Source: Oligoflexales bacterium
GTDB lineage: Bacteria; Bdellovibrionota; Oligoflexia; Oligoflexales; Oligoflexaceae
Length of the DNA: 10,754 bases
Assembly: GCA_015232735.1 (NCBI GenBank)
Contig: JADFZC010000064.1
Location: 1-10,754 of the forward strand
Direction: 5' to 3'
Shown piece after piece: positions 1 to 6,602 of the stretch (position 1 is the stretch's first letter; each line of letters begins with the position of its first letter). The notes below the pieces were generated by a model that did no database searches, had not been told where the DNA came from, and saw only the letters and a program-made list of their open reading frames with translations. A program made the translations under genes and the position numbers.

Positions 1-164
1 ATTTGGTTGTTCCTTACAATATATAGGTGGCGGTGCTGGGGCTTGGGGTTTGTGGGATGGGGTATTTGTTTTTCGTGGGGGCTGTTTTTTATTTTTTTCC
101 GGCTATCGGGGGGATGAAGAGGGGTGAGATTGCCGGGTATTTGAAAAGGCTAAGAATCGCTTGA
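1..164 (+). pseudogene. 3' end or remnant of a membrane-protein gene (possibly flippase-like)
   Basis: A plus-strand frame open from a GTG at 27 to a TGA at 162-164 encodes 45 residues. They form one strongly hydrophobic segment (about residues 2-27, with MGYLFFVGAVFYFFP at 11-25), then a basic amphipathic tail ending KRGEIAGYLKRLRIA. That shape, a last transmembrane helix and a short basic cytoplasmic tail, is what one sees at the C-terminus of multi-helix transporters such as Wzx flippases; the identity is inferred from shape, not from a diagnostic motif. The same frame is closed by a TAG at 24-26. Another frame (residues IWLFLTIYR from base 1) is open just upstream, so a frameshifted or decayed gene is possible. 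Codons are rich in GGG and GTG, unlike the AT-rich neighbours. The end overlaps the convergent Wzz-like gene by 15 bases. It could also be a chance frame. Confidence 0.35.
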
Positions 165-1157
165 GATTGAAGAAGGTTTAAACCTTGTTTTATTAAGCAG
201 GCCCTTTGCATGGCGTTGTGACATGAATATAACGAAAAAAAGAACGTAACCAAAGAGCATGCCAGTGATGGTTGACATTCCCAGAACATAGGGTTTATTT
301 ATATTTTCTGTAAGAATCTTGTTTGAATCCTTGTAGACTATTTTTGTTTTGTCAAAGAAAAAATAAGGTTTAGGATACATGTAGAGATATTCGAAACTAT
401 TGACTGTATTAAGGTACATGATTGCAAGGTTGATAATACCCCATTTTTCATCGGCAGATATTTTTCCTTCAACTTCCAAAGGGGCAATAAGTTGGGAAAG
501 TTGGCCCGCTAGCAAATCCTTATTACGATACGGAGAGACAGTATATATATCCTCAAGAAATTTTTGCCATTTCAAGGGATCAACGCTAATAGCTTCAAGT
601 CTTTTGTAAATTTTGTATCTTAGCTGATAATATTCGGTTGCTGCTAATACTTGCTTTCTATATCGGCTCAAATCCGTACCCTGCACTGTCCTGCTTTGAT
701 TTATTAGAATGTCAACCAGTTTTTCTGCCAGATGGCTATTCCCAAGGTCGAAAGGTTTGGTTGTAACAACACTTATTTTAAGGGAATTTTCCTGCTCTCC
801 GGGGTTAGCAACCAATAAATTGGTATGCAATTTTTTATAGGTAATGTCTGCCGCAATCAAGGTTTTGAGATTATCTTTTACCGACTTTGATGATGGCGGA
901 TCATTTGTTAAAAAGTCAATCCAGGGATTCAAACTAATGGGGCCATGTTTTAATCCTATAGAATTTCCATCAGCATTATAAATCCTGTTTTCACCTGTTA
1001 CTTCAAAAGAAGAAAGGTAGAGTATTTCCATTGAAAAGAGGATTGTTCCAATTCCCCAAAAGAGTCCGAAAAGAGCGCCAATTAGCACATAGGGACGAGA
1101 AAGCCATAACAATTTCGAGATATCCTTAAAATCTGTTTCTTTGTTTGTCTGTGACAT
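150..1157 (-). CDS. Wzz-like polysaccharide chain-length regulator
   Basis: Predicted inner-membrane protein of 335 residues with the polysaccharide co-polymerase layout: a short cytoplasmic N-terminus, a transmembrane helix at about 22-44, a long extracytoplasmic domain (about 45-288), a second helix at about 290-312 and a basic tail. The start, TDFKDISKLLWLSRPYVLIG, fits the Wzz N-terminal pattern of an acidic/polar stretch before helix 1. The second helix carries a small-residue GMLFG motif, as in Wzz helix 2. There is no C-terminal tyrosine-kinase domain, so it is the short Wzz type. In the Wzx/Wzy pathway such proteins set how many repeat units Wzy joins. The ATG at 1157 has an AGGGA Shine-Dalgarno (complement of 1163-1167) 5 bases upstream. 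It is divergent from the polymerase gene, supporting a paired role. The periplasmic domain has no motif I recognise, and the proline-rich segment usual before helix 2 is reduced to one NKP, so the subfamily is uncertain. Confidence 0.72.
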   Translation of the reverse strand: MSQTNKETDFKDISKLLWLSRPYVLIGALFGLFWGIGTILFSMEILYLSSFEVTGENRIYNADGNSIGLKHGPISLNPWIDFLTNDPPSSKSVKDNLKTLIAADITYKKLHTNLLVANPGEQENSLKISVVTTKPFDLGNSHLAEKLVDILINQSRTVQGTDLSRYRKQVLAATEYYQLRYKIYKRLEAISVDPLKWQKFLEDIYTVSPYRNKDLLAGQLSQLIAPLEVEGKISADEKWGIINLAIMYLNTVNSFEYLYMYPKPYFFFDKTKIVYKDSNKILTENINKPYVLGMSTITGMLFGYVLFFVIFMSQRHAKGLLNKTRFKPSSISSDS

Positions 1158-1339
1158 GTCGATCCCTGTATTAACCCATCAAACCTAAGGCAAGTAACAT
1201 TTATGGGAAACAAGTGTAGCACAAGGCCTTTGGATTACCAATAAGATTAAGTGACAGTTTCAATCAGTTATGTTAATTCTCGGGGTATGCAAAGTCGCGT
1301 TTGGAAGAATTTTTGATCCTGCTGTTAAACAGGGATATT
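1158..1339. promoter_or_regulatory. Divergent intergenic region between the Wzz-like and Wzy-like genes
   Basis: The two genes start back to back here, so promoters for both directions should lie in this stretch. On the plus strand GTGACA at 1251-1256 differs by one base from a sigma-70 -35 box, but the AT-rich segment about 16 bases downstream (TTAATT, 1273-1278) is a poor -10. I found no convincing pair on the minus strand. No strong inverted repeat or operator is evident. The assignment as a promoter region rests on gene orientation more than on motif quality. Confidence 0.4.
1331..1335 (+). promoter_or_regulatory. Ribosome binding site that decides the Wzy-like start
   Basis: AGGGA lies 4 bases before an ATG at 1340 and 7 bases before a second ATG at 1343. 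The only upstream in-frame alternative, a TTG at 1301, has no comparable site. The site therefore favours one of the tandem ATGs over the longer TTG start. Confidence 0.5.
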
Positions 1340-2515
1340 ATGATGCTGGATATTTTATCTGTGAGCTGTTTGTTTTTCTGTTTTTTTCCCTATATCAGGA
1401 CTTCTCCCATAAATTCTGACCTGCAGCCTGCAGCAATGGTTTTGGCAACGTTTTTTATTATTTTGAATGAGTCAAATTCCCTGAAAAGGAAAATAACCTC
1501 TTTATCCCCAATGTGCTTTTATTTTGGCCTGCTTCTTATTGCATTGTTTTTGCAGGGTCTTTTGTCAGGAGAGATAAGCATCAGACGGGTTGCAGCCTAC
1601 CTTTCCATATTTGTTTTTTGTTATCTGGGGTACAATATCAGGGCTGAAAAATTTCAAAATATTTTGTTTTTTTCCATATTGATATGGTTTTTGGTTGGTC
1701 TTGTCCAAGTCCTTTATGATCCATTGTTTTTAACAGGAGTTATCTCCCGGGCAGCGACATCAAGCGCAAGAGGAGTAACTTCTTTATCTGTGGAACCTTC
1801 CTTGTATGGAATGCACTGTGCCATGATGATTCCTGTAGTCTATTTTTTTTATAAAAAACCACTTGTAAGGAATTTGTTGATAGGAATCATTTGTCTGCAG
1901 GTTATTTTTTTATCACGGTCAGTCACCTCGGCTTTTGTTTTATTTAGTCTATTAGGCCTATTTGTAATGTTTCGTTTAAATATTCACACACTTTTTATAG
2001 TGATGATATTGTCGGTTATAGCTGGTTATCTCTTTATAAAGTGGTTTCCAGGTGCAAGGCTCACAGCAATAATAACCAGCATTTTTACGGCAAACTCCAT
2101 AACTCAAATTGCCACACTCGATGGCAGCATCAGTGCAAGGGTAGCCGACATATATTATAGCAATATGTCTCTTATCCAGGATTTTCCGAAGTCTTTCGGT
2201 CATAATCTGGCAAATTTCGATGAATTGTTTTACTACGGGAAAATCTACAGGAATGAGATATTTGGAAGCTACCTGATGAGTGAGCATATTATGTCTGGTA
2301 TTGGATCTGTCGTATTTGAGCTCGGATTTATAGGAATTACTCTGCCCTTAATGATTTTTTTCAGATTTATGATGAGTCCAGATAAGGGAGCAAGGAGTTT
2401 TGGGATTTCACTGCCACTTGTGATGCTTATAACCGTTACTCTAACCCATCCTCTTGCCGGTTTGATTATTGGACTTAATGAACAGGCTTTTGCGAAGACC
2501 TCTTCTGAGGAATAA
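1340..2515 (+). CDS. wzy: Wzy-like O-antigen/polysaccharide polymerase (multi-spanning membrane protein)
   Basis: A very hydrophobic protein of about 391 residues with roughly ten predicted membrane helices. It carries features of the O-antigen polymerase/ligase superfamily: ARGVTSLSVEPSLYG (about residues 143-157, with the EPS motif), LSRSVTSAFVL (about 191-201) in the next helix, and a large extracytoplasmic loop from about 236 to 315 containing SISARVADIYYSN and a phenylalanine/glycine-rich stretch. A late GSVVFELGFIG segment is also typical. Wzy polymerases join lipid-linked repeat units on the periplasmic face of the inner membrane. Being next to a Wzz-like gene favours polymerase over WaaL ligase, though the two share this fold. 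Start: a TTG at 1301 would add 13 residues; I prefer the tandem ATGs at 1340/1343 because of the AGGGA just upstream. The wzy symbol denotes a class, as these proteins diverge strongly between loci. Confidence 0.75.
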   Translation: MMLDILSVSCLFFCFFPYIRTSPINSDLQPAAMVLATFFIILNESNSLKRKITSLSPMCFYFGLLLIALFLQGLLSGEISIRRVAAYLSIFVFCYLGYNIRAEKFQNILFFSILIWFLVGLVQVLYDPLFLTGVISRAATSSARGVTSLSVEPSLYGMHCAMMIPVVYFFYKKPLVRNLLIGIICLQVIFLSRSVTSAFVLFSLLGLFVMFRLNIHTLFIVMILSVIAGYLFIKWFPGARLTAIITSIFTANSITQIATLDGSISARVADIYYSNMSLIQDFPKSFGHNLANFDELFYYGKIYRNEIFGSYLMSEHIMSGIGSVVFELGFIGITLPLMIFFRFMMSPDKGARSFGISLPLVMLITVTLTHPLAGLIIGLNEQAFAKTSSEE

Positions 2516-2751
2516 CTTTGGACAGCAGGTTTGTATGCAACATGTTGAAATTTCGAGAGAGATCTTATGCAAGCTTTGCTTGCGAGGATAAGTTCGTGGT
2601 GTTTTCGTGTCACAGACATATTACTTTGGCTGGAATTTGTCATGCGCTTGAATACTATGGATATCTATGCTACTTTTTAAAGATATATACGTGGAATTTA
2701 TAGTAAATAAATGGGATCTTTGTTTTTTAACCCGATAAAGAGAGAAAAATT
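2516..2751. other. Intergenic gap after the polymerase gene, no convincing gene
   Basis: These 236 bases separate the polymerase stop from the glycosyltransferase-methyltransferase start. A 61-codon frame from a TTG at 2518 to 2703 exists, but its product (rich in Cys, Tyr, Phe and His, no family pattern) looks non-coding. The gap holds a hairpin at 2564-2592 and two TTCGTG direct repeats at 2593-2598 and 2604-2609. The AT-rich stretch 2648-2710 could hold the promoter of the downstream gene, but I see no well-spaced -35/-10 pair. Confidence 0.5.
2564..2592. other. Imperfect hairpin in the intergenic gap
   Basis: GCAAGC (2569-2574) and GCTTGC (2578-2583) form a perfect 6-bp stem around a TTT loop. 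CTTAT (2564-2568) and ATAAG (2588-2592) extend it by 5 bp past a 4-base GAGG bulge. No T-tract follows on the plus strand, so it is not a classical intrinsic terminator for the polymerase gene. It could act as an RNA 3'-end stabiliser or attenuator, or be part of a degenerate repeat. Confidence 0.45.
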
Positions 2752-4521
2752 GTGTCGCGTGGTTTAGTCTTTACAGCAACATATAATGAAGCAGAAAATA
2801 TTGAAAAATTAGTTGATTCCATCATGCGAGCAATATCATCTTTTGATGTCCTTGTCGTGGATGATAACAGTTCAGACGATACAGGAGCGATATTAGACAG
2901 GATTGCAAAACAAAAGAGAGGTCGCTTAACGGTAATACATAGACCCTGGAAACTGGGGCTTGGCACAGCTCATAAGATTGCTTTCAAATATGCACTTCAT
3001 CATGAATATGAATATCTTATTACAATGGATGCTGATTTCTCGCATGATCCTCTTTATCTGCCTCTGATGAGGGAGAAGTTGGAACACAGCGAGTTTGTCA
3101 TTGGTTCAAGATATGTTAAGTATGGACGATGTAACTATGGAGCAATAAGAAGATGGTTTAGCAAAGGGGCTAATATTTTAGCAAGAAATCTTTTGGCCAT
3201 TCCGCTTAGAGAGTGTACGACTTCGTTCAGGGGTTTTAGGCTCTCGCTACTTCGCAAACTGCCTGTTGATAGAATAAAATCAGAAGGTTATTCATTTTTT
3301 TTTGAAACTCTGTTTTATGTCTCCAAATTTGCCAACAGAATGGATGAATTTCCCATTTTTTTTGAAGATAGAAGAGCGGGTCAGTCAAAGATTTCAAAAA
3401 AGGAGATAATAAGAGCTGTTTCCAATCTGTTTAAATTGTTTACAATTAGAATAATTTATGGCCGTCGTTCAGATGAGGACAATGTTACTTCATGGATTTA
3501 CCCGCCCTGCGGGATTTGCAATTCACCATATCATACCGTAATAAATGAAAGGGTTTCTTTAAGCCATTCACATGAGAAATGTGATTTTTTATCTATTGGC
3601 CCTAATTATCGTGAAAGAATCGTGAAATGTCTTCATTGCGGTTTAATATCTGTCAATCCTCAAGCCAAAAAGGAAAATGTCCGCTTATCCACTTCTCATC
3701 AAGAAGATTTGATTGATGTTGAAAACCGCAAGTCTCTTACGATGGCTCTTTATCGCAACTTCAGGACGATTTCACACCTTTTCAAAAAAAATGGAAGACT
3801 TCTCGATTTTGGATCCCAGTGTGGTGCGTTTATTAGCATAGCCAAGCAAAATGGTTACAGTGCAACAGGAGTTGAATCTTTTGATAATACAGCTGGCAGC
3901 CAAAGAGAGATGCTGGATTTTGATATCCATTGCAGCGCCTTGGAAACTTTGGATAATTCCAATGGCGATTTTGATATAGTCACTTGTTGGAATGCGATTG
4001 AATACTCGCGAAATCCCTTGCAGGAAATACTACATGTAAACGCACGTCTTAGAACTGGAGGCGTTTTTGCGTTCAGTACTCTTAATTCAAAAAATTGGTT
4101 TTTGGAATTTTGTATAAAGAAAATTCCTTCGGTATTAGATAAGAAGATTACTTTTTTCGATGACAATATTATTGCATTCATGCTTGAAAATACAGGCTTT
4201 AGACTGATTAACGCTTCAAATTACATTAATGTTGTCGATCTAAATTATGTTTTGCGGCTACTCAAAGAATTAGGCATTCCCGGGATGGAATATGTAGGGT
4301 ATTTGATTAATAAAACAAAATTGAAAAAAGTAAGATTACCGCTGAATTTCGGGGATATCCGCCTCTATCTAGCAGAAAAGGTGGAAAATGCAGTTGTTTT
4401 TAAAACATCGCAGAGAGTTGGAGCATCAAAGACAGAATGGTATATAAATGATAAGACACACCTGGAAAAAAAGGAGAAATATTCAGAAAAGAGTCTGAGT
4501 CTGAATGAAAATATTCTTTAA
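2752..4521 (+). CDS. DPM1-type family 2 glycosyltransferase fused to a zinc-ribbon SAM methyltransferase
   Basis: A 589-residue two-enzyme fusion. Residues 1-235 are a GT2 domain of the dolichol/polyprenol-phosphate sugar synthase type: TYNEAENIEKLV (10-21), VVDDNSSDDT (35-44), the metal-binding DAD in MDADFSHDP (92-100), GSRYV (118-122), TTSFRGFR (156-163) and AGQSKISKKEI (209-219). Such enzymes transfer a sugar from a nucleotide donor to polyprenyl phosphate on the cytoplasmic face. After a short linker come CGIC (253-256) and CLHCG (293-297), a four-cysteine zinc ribbon typical of the N-terminus of one class I methyltransferase family. The methyltransferase core follows, with SAM motif I LLDFGSQCGAF (350-360), acidic E375 after strand 2, and FDIVTCWNAIEY (407-418). 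There is no C-terminal membrane helix pair or GtrA domain, so it is probably cytosolic or peripheral. The start is a GTG with a weak purine-rich AAAGAGAG upstream. The sugar and methyl acceptor cannot be read from sequence. Confidence 0.82.
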   Translation: MSRGLVFTATYNEAENIEKLVDSIMRAISSFDVLVVDDNSSDDTGAILDRIAKQKRGRLTVIHRPWKLGLGTAHKIAFKYALHHEYEYLITMDADFSHDPLYLPLMREKLEHSEFVIGSRYVKYGRCNYGAIRRWFSKGANILARNLLAIPLRECTTSFRGFRLSLLRKLPVDRIKSEGYSFFFETLFYVSKFANRMDEFPIFFEDRRAGQSKISKKEIIRAVSNLFKLFTIRIIYGRRSDEDNVTSWIYPPCGICNSPYHTVINERVSLSHSHEKCDFLSIGPNYRERIVKCLHCGLISVNPQAKKENVRLSTSHQEDLIDVENRKSLTMALYRNFRTISHLFKKNGRLLDFGSQCGAFISIAKQNGYSATGVESFDNTAGSQREMLDFDIHCSALETLDNSNGDFDIVTCWNAIEYSRNPLQEILHVNARLRTGGVFAFSTLNSKNWFLEFCIKKIPSVLDKKITFFDDNIIAFMLENTGFRLINASNYINVVDLNYVLRLLKELGIPGMEYVGYLINKTKLKKVRLPLNFGDIRLYLAEKVENAVVFKTSQRVGASKTEWYINDKTHLEKKEKYSEKSLSLNENIL

Positions 4522-6581
4522 AAATTTGAATCAGATTTTTTACCGTTGTTTTTTCTTTCATAAATTGAAAAACCATGATGTTTTTCTGATAGAACGTAAT
4601 AATTATTAATTACCGGAAGAAGTGAGTATCTTATCAGAGCAAGTTGAGGAAAAGGACTTTCGTCAATAATGACAATATCATTTTTGGGATCTAGTACAAA
4701 CTCCTGAAGCTTGTAGTAGTCTTTTAAAAGAAAGATAGCATAAATGTTGTAATTATATTTGGAAGCGATGTTTGCTTCACCAAGCAGCACACCCAGGTTT
4801 TCTGAAATAAGCAAAACGCTGGAGCGTCCTCTTAGTCTCTCTTTAAGGTAGGAAGTTCTTTTGTATAGTTCTCCATTTTCCTTTTTTAATGACTGAGTCA
4901 TGTTGTTTATGGCATTTGTCTTGAATGCAGGAAAACTGGAATAGAGCCCAACTATAAACACTGCCAGAATGAAAAAAGAGCCAATTGTTGTCATTCTGTA
5001 AAACAGGTCTTCTTTTCTCTTTTCCCAATATACATAAAATAGTGTGATGAGTGGCATCGGCATGAATATCGCAATGTTCCCCAAATTAAGGGCATGGCTT
5101 CTGCCCATGTAGTACAGAAGTGATCCAATGGAATATAGTCCGACTACGAAAAGGAATTTTTTAGCTGTATTCAATTTGCCTGAAAAGAAATCGGACATCG
5201 CTATGAAAATGGCTATTAGATAAAGTATGATAAAAAATTGCCAAAGACCGTTTTTAGGCATTGGGATCATAAAGAAACCAAAGCTGCCAAACTCGGCTGG
5301 AAGTTCAAATAACATTTTAGGGTTTATCCAATATCCAAATAACAGATACACAATCAGTAGAAAGCCTGCGATTGTGATAAGGGAGATTGCAAGAACTTCA
5401 AATATGCGAAAAAGAGATTTTGGAAGCTCCTTCCATTCGCGGTTTTTATAATCGTCTAGAGCTTCAAGGGATTGAAACAGAAACCATGAAATCCAACAAA
5501 TTATTCCAGAATCGTTGCTCCAGAAAGGAGCCAAGGATACAAAGATTGTTGTGATAACCGATGAAAGCCTTGATCTGTTTTTCAAATAGCATGACACCAG
5601 AAAAAAAAGAAGAAAAGGACAAATCAGCCTATGCGGAATGTACTGCAGATATCTGTCGGGAAATTCTGCCTTAGGGAAGGAATATCCATAAAGGGAGGCA
5701 AGAAATACGAAAAATCCTAGGATATTGCTTCCCGTGAGTTTTCTAATGGCAAGAAAGGCGAAAAGGAAGGATAAGGCAGAAATGATGCCCATGATCAAGG
5801 TGAAATTAAAAACCGAAAGCCCGAAAATTTTCAAAATTGGATAGAGAAATACAGGATAGAGTCCATAGAGTGTAGCAAAATCCTTGGTTCCTACGCCACC
5901 GTTTAAAAAGAACTGAACGACATCAAAATAATATGCCTCAAGATGCATACTGAATGAAATACTGTCAGCCGTTTTAGCGTTGAACAAGGGGTAGCAGATT
6001 ATAATAAATAAAAAATAGGATGTAATTGGCAGTATTGCAACTAAAGAATATTTATCAATTTTTTTTAAAAAATCTGAACTCATGAATTCAGGCAAAAGAT
6101 AGCAAACAAGCATCAAAAAGGCGATGAAAAGGGGATTTGACGACAGAAGACCGTATGGAAAATACAGGGTAAGCCCAGTTCTGTCTACTGTCGGGTCGAC
6201 GAGGTTTGCAAGTTTTGCCACATACCATGCAAGTGCCGTAAATGACAACAAGACGATAACATTATAGAAACGGCTGAAAAATGGAGTTATTAAACGGTTA
6301 AAGATTTTGTCAAAAAAATCTGTTTGAAGAAGTGCTCTCAGGAAAAAAACAAGGATAGGGAAAAAAACTATTATTGAAATAAAAAGGATGACTTCCCTAT
6401 ATTCCGGAAAAGCCTCCCAAGGGAGAAGAATTGTGTAAACAGGCGCCTCTTCAGCTCGTGACTGACGAAGTATGGGGAGTTTATCTATATAAAAAACTTT
6501 TGTAAGCTTTAGAATAATACTAGCAAAAACAATAGAGAAAAACATCTTGCCCGAGAGAATATGCCGTGATGAGGAATTCAT
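4518..6581 (-). CDS. Large multi-spanning membrane protein, GT-C-like glycosyltransferase candidate
   Basis: A 687-residue protein with roughly 12 or more predicted membrane helices through residue 548, then a soluble alpha/beta-like tail (about 575-687) containing SSVLLISENLG and DIVIIDES. This plan, many helices with long outside loops and a C-terminal globular domain, is that of GT-C enzymes, which use polyprenyl-phosphate sugars at the outer face of the inner membrane. Suggestive local features are SMHLEAYYFDVVQFFLNGG (211-229), ATLYGLYPVFLYPIL (236-250) and YMGRSHALNLGN (491-502). I see no textbook DXD in the first loop, so the catalytic acid is unidentified and no family is claimed. The ATG has GGAGA (complement of 6589-6593) 7 bases upstream. 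It is last in the minus-strand operon, 21 bases after the GT4 gene. Its stop overlaps that of the convergent fusion gene by 3 bases. It could instead be an acyltransferase-like or other polysaccharide membrane protein. Confidence 0.6.
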   Translation of the reverse strand: MNSSSRHILSGKMFFSIVFASIILKLTKVFYIDKLPILRQSRAEEAPVYTILLPWEAFPEYREVILFISIIVFFPILVFFLRALLQTDFFDKIFNRLITPFFSRFYNVIVLLSFTALAWYVAKLANLVDPTVDRTGLTLYFPYGLLSSNPLFIAFLMLVCYLLPEFMSSDFLKKIDKYSLVAILPITSYFLFIIICYPLFNAKTADSISFSMHLEAYYFDVVQFFLNGGVGTKDFATLYGLYPVFLYPILKIFGLSVFNFTLIMGIISALSFLFAFLAIRKLTGSNILGFFVFLASLYGYSFPKAEFPDRYLQYIPHRLICPFLLFFLVSCYLKNRSRLSSVITTIFVSLAPFWSNDSGIICWISWFLFQSLEALDDYKNREWKELPKSLFRIFEVLAISLITIAGFLLIVYLLFGYWINPKMLFELPAEFGSFGFFMIPMPKNGLWQFFIILYLIAIFIAMSDFFSGKLNTAKKFLFVVGLYSIGSLLYYMGRSHALNLGNIAIFMPMPLITLFYVYWEKRKEDLFYRMTTIGSFFILAVFIVGLYSSFPAFKTNAINNMTQSLKKENGELYKRTSYLKERLRGRSSVLLISENLGVLLGEANIASKYNYNIYAIFLLKDYYKLQEFVLDPKNDIVIIDESPFPQLALIRYSLLPVINNYYVLSEKHHGFSIYERKNNGKKSDSNF

Positions 6582-6602
6582 AAAAGAGTCTCCAAAATGA
6601 CG

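Noticed and set aside
153..160. Missing catalytic serine in the downstream SDR (protein residues 153-160, SSGCAIYG)
   Set aside because: A simple alignment to the GalE SSSATVYG motif puts Gly at the catalytic position. Many functional epimerases, however, have the STGGAIYG form with the hydroxyl residue earlier, and S154 fits that role. The coordinates here are protein residues, not bases.
2269..2643. 124-codon minus-strand frame across the end of the polymerase gene
   Set aside because: It lies mostly antisense to the well-supported Wzy-like gene, and its composition fits a shadow frame.
2518..2703. 61-codon plus-strand frame from a TTG just after the polymerase stop
   Set aside because: GAGG sits upstream at a fair distance, but the product is rich in Cys, His, Phe and Tyr with no family pattern, and the frame spans the hairpin and repeat. 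It looks like chance.
4498..4541. Possible intrinsic terminator at the convergent junction
   Set aside because: AGTCTGA (4498-4504) can pair with TCAGATT (4531-4537), followed by T's to 4541, but the stem is AT-rich with a G-U pair and a 26-base loop. It is too weak to call.
6059..6072. T TTA AAA slippery heptamer in frame within the GT-C-like gene
   Set aside because: The heptamer is in the right phase for -1 frameshifting, but there is no evident stimulatory structure and the zero frame continues for hundreds of codons as a coherent membrane protein. Chance in AT-rich DNA is likely.
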